Assembly (NCBI RefSeq): GCF_020740795.1
Contig: NC_067301.1
Coordinates: forward strand, 6,772,501 to 6,836,500
Direction: 5' to 3'
Length of the DNA stretch: 64,000 nt
Source: Apus apus
Lineage: Eukaryota > Chordata > Aves > Apodiformes > Apodidae
The notes beneath the pieces are model-generated. The model was not told where the DNA came from and searched no databases. It saw only the letters and a program-made list of their open reading frames with translations. Shown in pieces: positions 1 through 11,577 of this stretch. Numbering within the stretch: position 1 is the first letter of the stretch; every line of letters starts with the position of its first letter. Position numbers and translations under genes: made by a program.

Positions 1-1943
1 TCAGAGAATGAAAGAGACATTCAGGACACTCAGCATCCACAGGAGACATAAGAGCATTTGGACTGAAGGATGAGAGTTCAGTGTTGGCACATTTGGGTCC
101 CCAGTTAGTGATCCAGGGAGTCTGGAGCTCATGAGATGAATCATATACCAGCAAATCTTTTCCTTTCACCCTGCTCTTAGGGACCCAGGAATCAGAGTTT
201 CCCAGTGAAGCAGGGAAAAAGGCAGGAAAAATGGTCAGAGAAGCTGCAGGTAGGTGGAGAAGTCACCTTGTTATGATGGGACTGAATCCAAGAAAGTCCC
301 CCCGTGACTACTCGAGGGCAAAGAGAGCCCTGCCCCACTCCTTGCTGCAGGAAAACAGCTTCTCATCACAGCACCATGTCCACCAGCATAAACTGGAGTC
401 TGCCAGTGTGGGGGGTGATTGAAAAGATCTCAATACTCTGGGTTCTCCTCCTGCAGATACAAGTTCTTGCCTACTGAGCTTGTGTGCCTCTAAAGCAGGC
501 TGGGGTTGGGGTTACAACAGCATTCCCCTGGTTGGGAATGGGTCACCTAGTCTGATGTTGGAATATGGGCTGGCCCTAAGCTCTGGGTCTCAGTTTGATA
601 GCTGGAATATGGACTGGCCCTGAGTTTTGGGTCACTTACTTTGGCAGCTGGAATAGGGACTTCTCCTGAGCTCTGGGCCACCTAGTCTGATAGCTGGAAA
701 ATGAACTGGCCCTGAGCTCTGGCAGTCTTGGGGCTGAGGGTCTGTAGACACCTGTGGGGTCTCAACCCACCCGTGGAGCCTTAATCATGTTACAGAAGAA
801 CCTGAAGGAAGCTGCCTTTAGAAATGCAGCTGGGAATAACTGAAGAGGCTGAAGAGCTGCAGAAAGAATCATGATGTGTTTCTCTTCTTGTCCAGTAAGT
901 CTCAGCAACCTAGAGGTGCAGCAGGGGGCAGATTCCCCAGCTGGACCTGGACAAAGCCCCAGAGCCACGTGCAGGTCTGGAAGTGGCTCCACAGCTTCCC
1001 TTGAGGAGAGGGACAAAACTCAGCTGATTTGCAGCTGCTTTGGATGGACTAGCCTGTATCTTCAGGAAGAAAGGAAATGAAAGGGCCACGTGGAAATCTG
1101 AAGGGAGCATTTCAGTCTGTCTGTCCTCCGAGTGAGTCCAGGCAACCTGAAACAGCTTTGGAATGTGGACCACACTGGATGCAAATGGCAGGCCATATGC
1201 TCTGTAAACACTCCTTGCCAAACTTTGAAAAGCACCCAACTGAGCTCCTGCAGGCAGGGAGAGGGCACAGCTCCTGCTTGGGCACCTCATCTCTTGGCAT
1301 CTGTTCCTTGGTTTCCTTCCACATTTGTAGGGTTCTAGCACCAACCTGGATGGTCTCCAGTGTCGTGAGAGCTGCATGAACCCAACACACGAGCCACTTT
1401 CCAAAACATGGCCCCTGGAAATGCCAAGCACACAGATGGTAGGTGACATCAGGGGGATTACAGGCACTAAACAGAAGGGTGAAGAATTTCATCATTCATC
1501 TAGAAATGCTGGATCTGCTCAGATGATCCCGCTGGTGGTTGCCATGAACAGATGCTGGACTCTGGAAAAAAAGGAGCTGGAAAGATATCCAAGATATCCA
1601 GTAAGTCATGACTGCTGAGAAGGGAGGAAACGAGAGCTGGGACAGAGAACCCTGCCAGCCTGGGCAGAGGAGGTTCAAGGGCAGGGAGGGGAAAAGGCAA
1701 CAGGATGCTTTTCTTCTACAAGAATCAACAAGGTAAGGAGAGTAACATCGTGCAAACCTCACTGGAAAACAAGAAGCCATCTCTGCTTCCAGTGGTTTCA
1801 GTGTGCTCTGGGCTGCCCAGCTCTGGTGCTGCAATAGTGCAGCAGTTAGCCCAGGTCCCTGTGCAGTGTGTCTTTTCCACCCAGCTGGTCTGCAGGAGAT
1901 GCAGTTTTTTCCCCCTCTGAGATCCAACCTTCTCTGCTTGCAG
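1..1943. other. Upstream flank of LACTBL1
   Basis: No host coding exon is supported. Open frames on both strands here are short and without recognisable domains. The promoter and any 5' untranslated exons of LACTBL1 probably lie here, but I could not place a TATA box or start site. The only clear structure is a four-copy minisatellite at 542-722. Confidence 0.5.
542..722 (+). repeat. Minisatellite, ~45-bp unit, four copies
   Basis: Four diverged units at 542-586, 587-630, 631-676 and 677-722. Each follows the pattern 'tctgatagctggaat', then 'ggactggccctgagctctgg'. It lies about 1.2 kb before the LACTBL1 start codon. Confidence 0.85.
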
Positions 1944-1982
1944 CAGGGATCCAGCAGCAGGAGCCTCCTCAAGCTGGCTGTT

Positions 1983-2088
1983 ATGGAGGTGAAGTGGATT
2001 CACATGTTGGTCATCATCTTCTTCCTGCTCTCCGTTGCAATGACAGGCTGCTTCCTGTGGCAGTACAGCCTCCCCAAGGTGGAGCCCA
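1983..2088 (+). CDS. LACTBL1: LACTBL1 exon 1: cytosolic tail and membrane anchor
   Basis: Encodes 35 codons plus one base. The start is [14 protein letters not shown] followed by more hydrophobic residues to about residue 27, then [10 protein letters not shown]. The ATG at 1983 has G at -3 and +4, a good initiation context. The donor GTGAGT at 2089 is strong. A pyrimidine-rich acceptor ends at 1943, so translation may start inside an exon that begins at 1944 with a short 5' UTR. An in-frame ATG at 1803 would add 60 unremarkable residues before the helix and is less likely. Confidence 0.75.
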
Positions 2089-5000
2089 GTGAGTAGTCAT
2101 CTTTAAGCTTGGCTGTATATTCATAGAATCACAGAACCATTCAGGGTGGAAAAGCCCCTTGGGATCACCCAGTCCAACCATCATCCCTGCTCTACCAAGT
2201 TCTCCCCTCAACCACATCCACCAACACCACATCCAAACCACCCTTCAACACACCCAGGGATGGTGACTCCACCACCTCCCTGGGCAGCCTGTGCCAGGGT
2301 CTGACCACTCTCTGTGAAATAACTTCTCCTCATGGCCAGTCTGACCCTGCCCTGGTGCAGCTTGAAGCCCTTCCCTCTTGTCCTGTCACCTGTGAGAAGA
2401 GACCAGCACCAACCTCTCCACAATGACCTTTCAGGCAGTTGTAGAGACTGATGAGGTCTCCCCTCAGCCTCCTCTTCCTCACACTAAACATCCCCAGCTC
2501 CTTCAAGCCTTCTTCATCAGATTGATTCTCCAGGCCCTTCCCCAGCTCCGTTGCCTCCTCTGTCCTCGCTCCAGCACCTCCAGATCTCTTTTGATTTCTG
2601 TGCCCTGTTTTGGCACAGAAATTTGTGAGACCAATACACGTCATTTTTCCCATGTGGACATGGGGAAAATGGACCCTCTGGCTGGTGCAAGGACACAGAG
2701 GAGATGAATATTGGGCTGAAGGAGTAGCATGTAGCTCTGCTGGTGTCCAGAGAAGCTCCATTGCTTCTGGCACTTACTTAGTTTGATTTATATACAAAGA
2801 AGAAAGTTTATTTTACATTCTTTATCTTTTTCCTTAGCATCCCGTTGTAAGAATCACTCCAGTTTAGAATGGATTTGGTTTTACACCTCACCACGTGCTT
2901 CAGCTTATGGGTTTGCTTCCTCTCCTGTTCCCCTGATGTTAGATCCCCTAATCATAGCTCCAGTTCACACTGGAATTTCCTTATGTTGATTATAGAAAAC
3001 TCCAAAGAAAGACTCCAGACCAGGTTGGATGGGGCTCGGAGCAACATGGAGGTGTCCCTGCCCATGCAGGGGGGTTGGAACTGGATGATATTTAAGGTCC
3101 CTTCCAACCTAAACCAGTCTGTGATTCTATATGCAAGGATGAAATGTCTCCACTGTAAATGGAGCAGAGTTTTAAGTAGCCCTAAAATGGCATAAAAATC
3201 AGAGGGAAGGTGCCAGTGGAGGTGGGCTTCTCTGACGTTGGTCAGAGATTTCAGACCCTGCATTTTTATCACAGAGGATCAAGGGCTGCCTGTAGGCTCT
3301 TCTGTGTCCATCCCCCTTCATCTCCAGGTTTTCATAGTGCTGTTTCTCTTCTCATCTGCATTTCTACTGCTTCATGCTCAGCTCATAAGCAAAAAGAGAA
3401 TAAAGCATTTTGTGCACAGCTCACAGAGCAGAGGGGCTGTGTTTATGAACACTTGGGGATCAGCTGGGAAAATAGTGCCTCCAAGTAAAAGAGTTCCCAT
3501 CTCTCCCTGAGTTTAAAGATCTTAACGATCTTTGCTTGCCACAAACATCTAAGATCTGTCTCTGGCACCTGCAGGACACAGCTGTTTCAGAAGACTGATG
3601 TACGAGGTGTACAGCCTGTCACCTGCTGGCACAGAGCTGGCTTTCAGGTGGCACTCACAATTCACTTCTACACCCATTGCCTGAGGTTGCAAGATGCATG
3701 GGACAGCCCTGTCCTCCTGAGCCCAGACTCACATTTTCCCCTGGACATAAGCAGGGCACTTTCATGGTGTCAAAAGCCACTCTTGGGTACCCTGTGGAGT
3801 CTGCTGTAGTCCCAGTTCCTTACTCTTCCAGGCTGCAGAGTCAGTGGAAGCCCATTGCAGCTCCTGTCCATCCTGTGTGCTGCCCCATGTTGGACTAAGG
3901 AATAACAGAGCACAGGGAACTCGTCAAATCCTGGTTTATATGAGATGGAAACAATTTCAGATTGTTGCTTTGCCTATCACAGAATCCCAGAGTGGTGGGG
4001 GCTGGAAGGGACCTCTGGAGATCATCTAGTCCTTGCTAGAGCAGGATGCCCTAGAGCAGATCCCACAGGAACATCCAGGTGGGGTTGGAATGTCTCCAGG
4101 GATGGAGACTCCACAACCTCCCTGGGCAGCCTGTCCCAGGGCTCTGGGACCCTCAGAGTCAAGAAGTATTTTCTCATATTCAGGTTCAACCTCCTGTGCT
4201 CCAGTTTGTGCCCATTGCCCCTTGTCCTGTCCCTGGACACCCCTGAGCAGACTCTGGCCCATCCTCCTGACACCCCCTGTAGATATTGACCAGCACTGAT
4301 CAGATCCCCCCTCAGCCTCCTTTTCTCTAAGCCCCAGCTCTAAGCAGAAGTGTCCTTCAGCTTTGGACAACACAAGCAAGAGTGGTGGTGCCAGCTGCTG
4401 GGTGAGGTTAGAGCTTTTCAGTGTGTCAGTTCAAGCCACACACACGGTCTTTGAAATGTTTTCCAGGCCCATCAGTGATGGCAGCAAGGCCAGAGGCTGT
4501 GCAGATGTGTCCCCGCTATCCCGAGCCGGTGCCACTGGACCACCCCATCCCCATCCTGAAGGATGCACTGGAGAAGGTCTGTGAGGAGAAGGGAGCAGAG
4601 ACAGAGTTCAGGACTGCTCTTCTGAAGGTGTCAAGGGGACATGTGTCCTGCCCCTGAACATCTCAGGGGAATGGAGGAGGTGGGAATGGAGGAGGTGGGA
4701 ATGGAGGAGGTGGGGAAGAGGTGACTCTAGAGCTGGGGATACAAAGCTCCTTCCCTGGACACACAGAACAGCTCAATAATAGTTATCTAAAGGGGAAGAC
4801 ACGGTGAAGAAACATCATGGCTTGTCCATCAGAAGGTCTGGTGGGCACACCTCAGCTCAAAATCTCTTGGCAACGTGTCTGCTATCAGGCAGCCCTCATG
4901 TCCTGGAAGGATGAGTCTTGTAACCTGTTCCCACTCACCAGTGACTGCCCATTTCTGATTTGATGGCTTTGCTGCCTTTCTCCAGGCCACCTTCAAAATG

Positions 5001-8000
5001 TAAAAAGCTACTTGTGAGTAACGTCAAGGGAGGGAAAGGGGAAGAGGAAGGGAGAGACCTGTGTTTCCTCAGCAGGACACACTGTCACTGAACTTGTAGC
5101 ACCGTCAGAAACTCTGCTCAGCTCTGTGTGCAGTGAGGACATGCAGCCTTGTGTTGGCTGGGTGGGTCCTGGGGACAACCATGCCCTGACAGGACACTCC
5201 TGGGCTTGTAGATCCCTATCATCTACCTTCTCGTTTGTCTGATTCTAAATTAGTCAGGACAGAAGCTGTCCCACAGCTCTGATCATTCCTTTCACCTTTC
5301 CTTGAATCCCTTTCACCTTTCCTTGAATCCCTTTCACTTTTCCATGAATCCCTTTCACCTGTAGCACTGTCCTGTGGAGATGCAGGAACTCAGAACAGTT
5401 TCTTCCAGGTGACAGTGGGTTCGAGATCTTTCAGTGTAAAAAATGGTGTCTTCTGGTTGATTTTATGTTGCCTCTCCAATAATCCCTCGTATTTGATCTA
5501 CCTTTTTCTTCTGCCACGGGGGGCTAAGCAAGTGTTTTCACAGGAGCACCCATCACAGCCCCAGAGTCTTGCTCCTGAGTGCAGCTGGGCAGCTCACTGT
5601 GTGCCCACGTGTTGAGGGCTCTTCTCCTCCACAAAACATCACTTGATCTACTCTGAATTTCTCTTGCTACTACTTCACACTCACTTTTATGGAGGCTCAG
5701 CCATTGTCTCAGGGCTTCCTGCTGAGAGGTGGTTTTATTATTCACTTAGGGTGAGTCAGAGAGGTGGAGGAATGTGCAGATCATGGAGTGTCCATCAGAG
5801 TCATCTAACCACCCTTGTGCTCCTCAGAAATGAAGCATTCAAGCACTTTTTTGAAGCAGGCTGGTGAAGCTATTCCTATTTTCCAGATGGAACGAGGCAG
5901 AGAGAACTCGAGCAGCAGCTGCATAAGAAGAGGGGTATTTCAAGGGGGCTTGGGCACTAGCACCTCACAAGTGAACCTTCAGGTGCCCTTAGGTCCTGCC
6001 TGGACCTGGGGACATTCAAACCCACACTAAAGATCTTGCACCACCTGAGACAAACGACCATCCTGTGCCAGGCCAGGGACCCTGGAACTGGGACTCTGGA
6101 CAGTCCCAGATGAGAATATATTGCATGGAGGGGAGAGTGTTTCTTCACCCACGGCAGCTTGAAGCAGGAGAGTGACATCCACTCCTGCGTGAGGCTGAAG
6201 GAAACATTCCTCTTCTAGGGTAAACCCTTTTGCTTCTCAGAACAGCCTGTTCTCCTCAGAAGAGTTTTGCTTCTGGCCAAATCCAAATGCTGAGTATTGG
6301 ATTCAATGACACTCGAGACCAGAAAAGCATCATGTCTTTCTGTCAACCTTCTGCAGGTCCAGGCAGGTCTCCATGTCAGACTCTCCAAGGAAACTCCAAG
6401 GAGTGCAATATTGGGTTAGAGAGCCCTGGGACAGGCTGCCCAGGGAGGCTGTGGAGTCTCCTTCTCTGGAGACTTTCCAGACCTGTCTGGATGCCTTTCT
6501 GAGTGACCTGCCCTAGTTTTGGTCCTGCTCTGGCAGAGGGGTTGGACTCAATGATCTTCAGAGGTGCCTTCCAACCCCTGACATGCTGTGATTCTGTGTA
6601 ATATTTGCTGACAGGTGACCATCCTGTTCTCTGGAGATGCTGGTGTTCCTAACCATTCTAGTTGGCCACATGGGGAAGGGAGGGCAAAGAACCACTGCAG
6701 AAAGACTTGGCACAAGTTGGATGTTTCCAGGGCTTTGAGTGGCCCTCACCAGTCTAGCCAGTGAAGAGATCCTGAGCACATCGCTTGGCTTGGCTTTCCT
6801 TGTCCCAAACACTGGGCTTGGAAGGTCAGGCCTTATGTCTTAACCTTTCTGTGCAGAAAATAACTTATGCATGATCACAGAATCATCCTGCTTGGAAGGG
6901 ACCTTGAAGATCATCAGGTCCAACCATCACCTGAATCCACCAACCATCACCTCATCTACCTGTTCAGTGTTTCAATCATGTCCCTCAGCACCACGTCTAC
7001 ATTTCTTTTAAACACTTCCAGGGATGGTGACTCCACCACCTCCCTGGGCAGCCTGTTCCACTGTCCAGCCCCTCTCTGGGTAAAGAAATTCTTCCCAATC
7101 TCCAGCCTAAACCTCCCCTGGTGCAGCTTCAGGCCATTTCCTCAGGTCCTGTCATCATTCACTTGAGCGAAGAACCCAACTCCCACCTCCCTACAACCTC
7201 CTTTCAGGCAGTTGTAGAGAGCAAGGAGGTCTCCCCTCAGCCTCCTCTTCTTCCAACTAAACAACCCCAGTTCCCCCAGCCTCTCCTGGGGTTCTCCAGC
7301 TGGTTCTCCAGACCTTTCACCAGCTTGGTGGTGGCAGAGCTTTGCAGAAGCCATAGAAGAGCAAGGAGGTGGGAGGAGCCCAGTTGGTCGATGGGATCCA
7401 CACAACTCCAGGTGGACTCACAGCCCTCTTGCTGTTCAGTGCTGCTTCCCAGGTTGTGGTTTAAACAGGAGTCCTCACTTTGGAATCTTTCATGGCATGA
7501 AAAGGTGTCGTGGGACATTTGAACCTAAAATGCTGGTGCAAAGAATGGATGGGCACAGTACAATTTAAACAGGAAGAAAATACAATTTTGTATTTTCGTG
7601 TTTGTTTCTAATCAGGTAAGTGTCACAGGTATTACAGATGATGAGCACCACGTTCTTCTGCCCAGTGGACATGTAGACTGAAAGAAAGAGACTGGATAAT
7701 TCAGCAAGTTCAAAGAAACAGCTCCATAAAATACTTCCTTTCCCCAAAATATTTGAGAAAACCAGTCTTGAGTGCTCGGGAGTAAGGAGGGCTGGTGGTC
7801 TGGGTCTTCTCCTGCCCCTTACAGACTAGATGCATTATAAAACTCTTTGGAAACTCATCAATTCCCACCATTCTCCAGGTGGATCAGATGCTGCGCCAGA
7901 AGATTCACAGCTCTGGTCTCCCAGCCATGTCTGCCATCGTCATCTACAACGACACTGTGCTCTGGACGGGCAACTTTGGCAAGAAGAATGGCTCAGACCC

Positions 8001-11000
8001 CTCCTCAGCAGTGCCCAACGAGTACACTATTTACAGGTGAGCCAGATGGGTGCCAGGCATGGGGGCTGGAGAAAGAGCAGATACACGTATGGAGATCTGA
8101 TGTCTGGGAATAGAGCCACTGTCCTGTGTGGTCATTGTGGAGAGGTTGGTGCTGGTCTCTTCTCACAGGTGACAGGACAAGAGGGAAGGGCTTCAAGCTG
8201 CACCAGGGGAGATTTAGACTGGACATTAGGAGAAGTTATTTCACAGAGAGTGGTCAGACCCTGGCACAGGCTGCCCAGGGAGGTGGTGGAGTCACCATCC
8301 CTGGGTGTGTTGAAGGGTGGTTTGGATGTGGTGTTGGTGGATGTGGTTGAGGGGAGAACTTTGTAGAGCAGGGATGATGGTTGGACCATCCCAAGGGGCT
8401 TTTCCAACCTGAATGGTTCTGTGATTCTATGATGATTCTATGATCTTCTGCTGGCTCATGTCCTCTGTAGAACCACTTCTGGGCTACCCTGAAACTTGGT
8501 GAGACAATCATAGGATCATAGAACCATTCTTCACATTTGACTGTATTCTGAAGCTCCCCAAATATCAACACTGAATATGAAATGCAAAATTTTCACCTTA
8601 AAATTCTAACTAACGACTTTCAACTCACATGTACTAAGCAATCATTTACAAAATGTGTCAACTTGTGAGTACTCAGCAACCAGAAGAAGTTCTGTAGCCC
8701 GCTGCATTCTTGGGGAGACACTGCTGAAGGATATTTTGCAGTCCAGAAAGGCCAGAGTTATGGGTATTAAATCAAGCTACTTAAATGCATTTCAGCCATT
8801 CCCTTTGGGATTGGCCAAGGTTGTGTACGTAAAGCTACAGGCAGTGGGTCAGTTCAGTGACCTCGTGTACTGACCATCTTGCTTCATGGGTTTCTTAGTG
8901 CTTAACTTCTTTAAATCTTCATTCCTTCCCAGAATTGCCAGTGTCTCCAAGATCTTCCCCACCATCATGCTTTACAAGATGTGGGAGGAAGGAAAAGTCA
9001 CATCCCTTGACGACCCCTTGGAACGTTATGCCCAGAACTTCGTTATTAAGAACCCTCTGGGCAGGCTCAGGGACTCAGAACAGAGGCACCCAGGAGATGG
9101 GCTGGTTTCCTCAGAAAAAGGCTCAATGCCACCAAAGCCATCACCCGTCACCTTGCGCAGAATGGCCAGCCAGCTCTCAGGTGAGACAACTCCCCTGTCT
9201 GCTTCCCACCTGCCCACCACTCTGCTGCTTGAAGGAGACCCCAGAGACAACTGTCCCCAGACCAGGGATAAACAGTTTTGCTGTCGAGGCCATTTCCCAG
9301 TATGGACTCTGGGACCTTTTACACTTCAAAGTCTAAACGCAGTGTAGGTCAGTGCAGCTCTAGATGGAGAAGGCAACAGGATCTGCCAGGTTGCCAAAGC
9401 TATGGAGCAGGTGGAGGGCATTTCTCAGTGCTGAAAAAACCATTTCAGGGTTGTATTATTAACCAAGAGGGTTAATAACACAGATAGTCTTTGAAGTGGT
9501 GGGTGCTGATCACAAGGAGTCCAGGACCTGCAGATGTCCAAGCATCTCCTCATGCACAGTGGGCAGTTTGTAGTTTTTCAGCAGTAGAAAGACTGGCCTG
9601 TCACTGAAGGTGCCAGTGACACTGGTGACAGGACAAGGGAGAAGGTTTCAAGCTGAAAGAGGAGAGATTTATATGAGATGTTAGGAGGAAATTCTTTGCT
9701 GGGAGGGTGGTGAGACCCTGGCCCAGGTTGCCCAGGGAAGCTGTGGCTGCCCCATCCCTGGCAGTGTTGAAGGGCAGGTTGGATGGGGCTTGGAGCAGCC
9801 TGGGCTGGTGGGAGGTGTCCCTGCCCATGCAGGGGGTTGGATCTAGATGATCTTTAAGGTCCCTTCCAACCCAAACCATTCTATTCTGTGATTCATGAAG
9901 TACTAAAGTGCTCTTGCCAAGCTGCCCTGTGGGCTGGGTGATTGTTTTTCCCATGGGAGGTCAATATGTATTTCTTTTCCCACAGCAGCACGACCTGAAA
10001 CCAGGCTCCAACTGCTTAACAATTCTTTTGTACTCCAGCCCAGAGTGCTCTCATTTTTCTGAGATGTAGAGTTGAGGGTGAAAGTGGCACCAAACCACTT
10101 TGAACAGATAGACCTTGATGGCTGAGCTAAATTTAGCTGTGGTTCCTAAGCTGGGATTCCTCAGCTATGAATAGCTCTGTGCTTGCTGGCAGAAGACCAC
10201 GAATCTGCTGCTGCCTTCATAATTGGGTAACCCTTGCATTAAGGTAGAAGGAGCTCACAGGACTCAGGAGAACTTGGACCTTTCTCAGAAATACAGTTGC
10301 TAATATTGACTCAGAGATTCCAGAATTTAATGGCCAAAGATATTGTGCTGGTATCTCACGTGGTGTTTTCATTAGACTCTGTAACACCTGCATTACTCCA
10401 GATTGGAATAAACGGCCTAAAATTAGGACCTAAGATCAAAATAAGAAGGAAGCAAATTGCAGGACCTCAGGACAGGGTGCAACATCACCTGAGTCAAGCC
10501 AGTATCAAAATAAGGTTCTTCAAAATAGGATCATGTCACTGAAATCTGGAAATTCAGTTACAGTTTCCAGATGCAACTGAAAACTGGAAATGGACAAACA
10601 GCCCAAAGGGGCCAGTGGAGGCAGAAAGAAGGATCATCAGGTTCCAACCCCCCTGCCATGAGCAGGGACTCCCACCACTAGACCAGGTTGCACAAAATCT
10701 CGTCCAACCTGGGCTTTTCATCAGAGAAGACAGTGATGGGACAAGGGGTGATGGTTTTAAACTGAGAGAGGGGAGATTTAGGTGAGATATTAAGAGGAAA
10801 CTCTTCACTCTCAGGGTGGTGAGGAACTGGAACGGGTTGCCCAGGGAGGTTGTTGATGCCCCATCCCTGGAGGTTTTTAAGGCCAGGTTGGATGAGGTTT
10901 TGTGCAGCCTGGTCTGGTGGTGGGGGTCCCTGCTCATGGCAGGGGGATTGGAGCTGGATGATCTTTAAGGTCCCTTCCAACCTCTAATGATTCTATGAAT

Positions 11001-11542
11001 GAATCTCAGGAGAGACATTGCTCTGGTGCTGGTTGAATTCCCCAGTGGTGCAACACTTTTCTCTGCTGCCTTGTGGCAAGTAGGAAACGAAGGAGCCCAT
11101 CATCTACTGGAAGATGCTGAGTCCATCTCTTATGTGGTCATTCAGCTGCACAAATAACCACAGACTAGAAGGAGAAAAAGTGCTCTGGTTCCAGTTCAAA
11201 TCCCAAGTTCAGGCCAGTTGAGAAAAGCAGTTGCTGCTGCTACCAAAGCCTAGGGCCTCATTCAGCCCTGCAGTGATGAAGCCCAAGCTCACTGAGCAGA
11301 TGATTAGAAGCCATCTTCCTGTCCTGTAGCCTTCCTGATTTCTGCAAGGAGGGTTTCAATCCAGATGTCACTCAAGTTCAGGACTTGGCAGAGCCACAGA
11401 CCCTGTGCAAAGGAGCTGTGGCATTTTAAAAAGCCCTGGCCAAAAATGTTTAGGGAATCCATGAGCAGTGTTGTGCAACTAAATGAGAAAAGAGCTTCAA
11501 CTTTTCTACTTTCAGAAACCCTGAATACATGCTGCTAAATAT

Positions 11543-11577
<35 letters not shown>

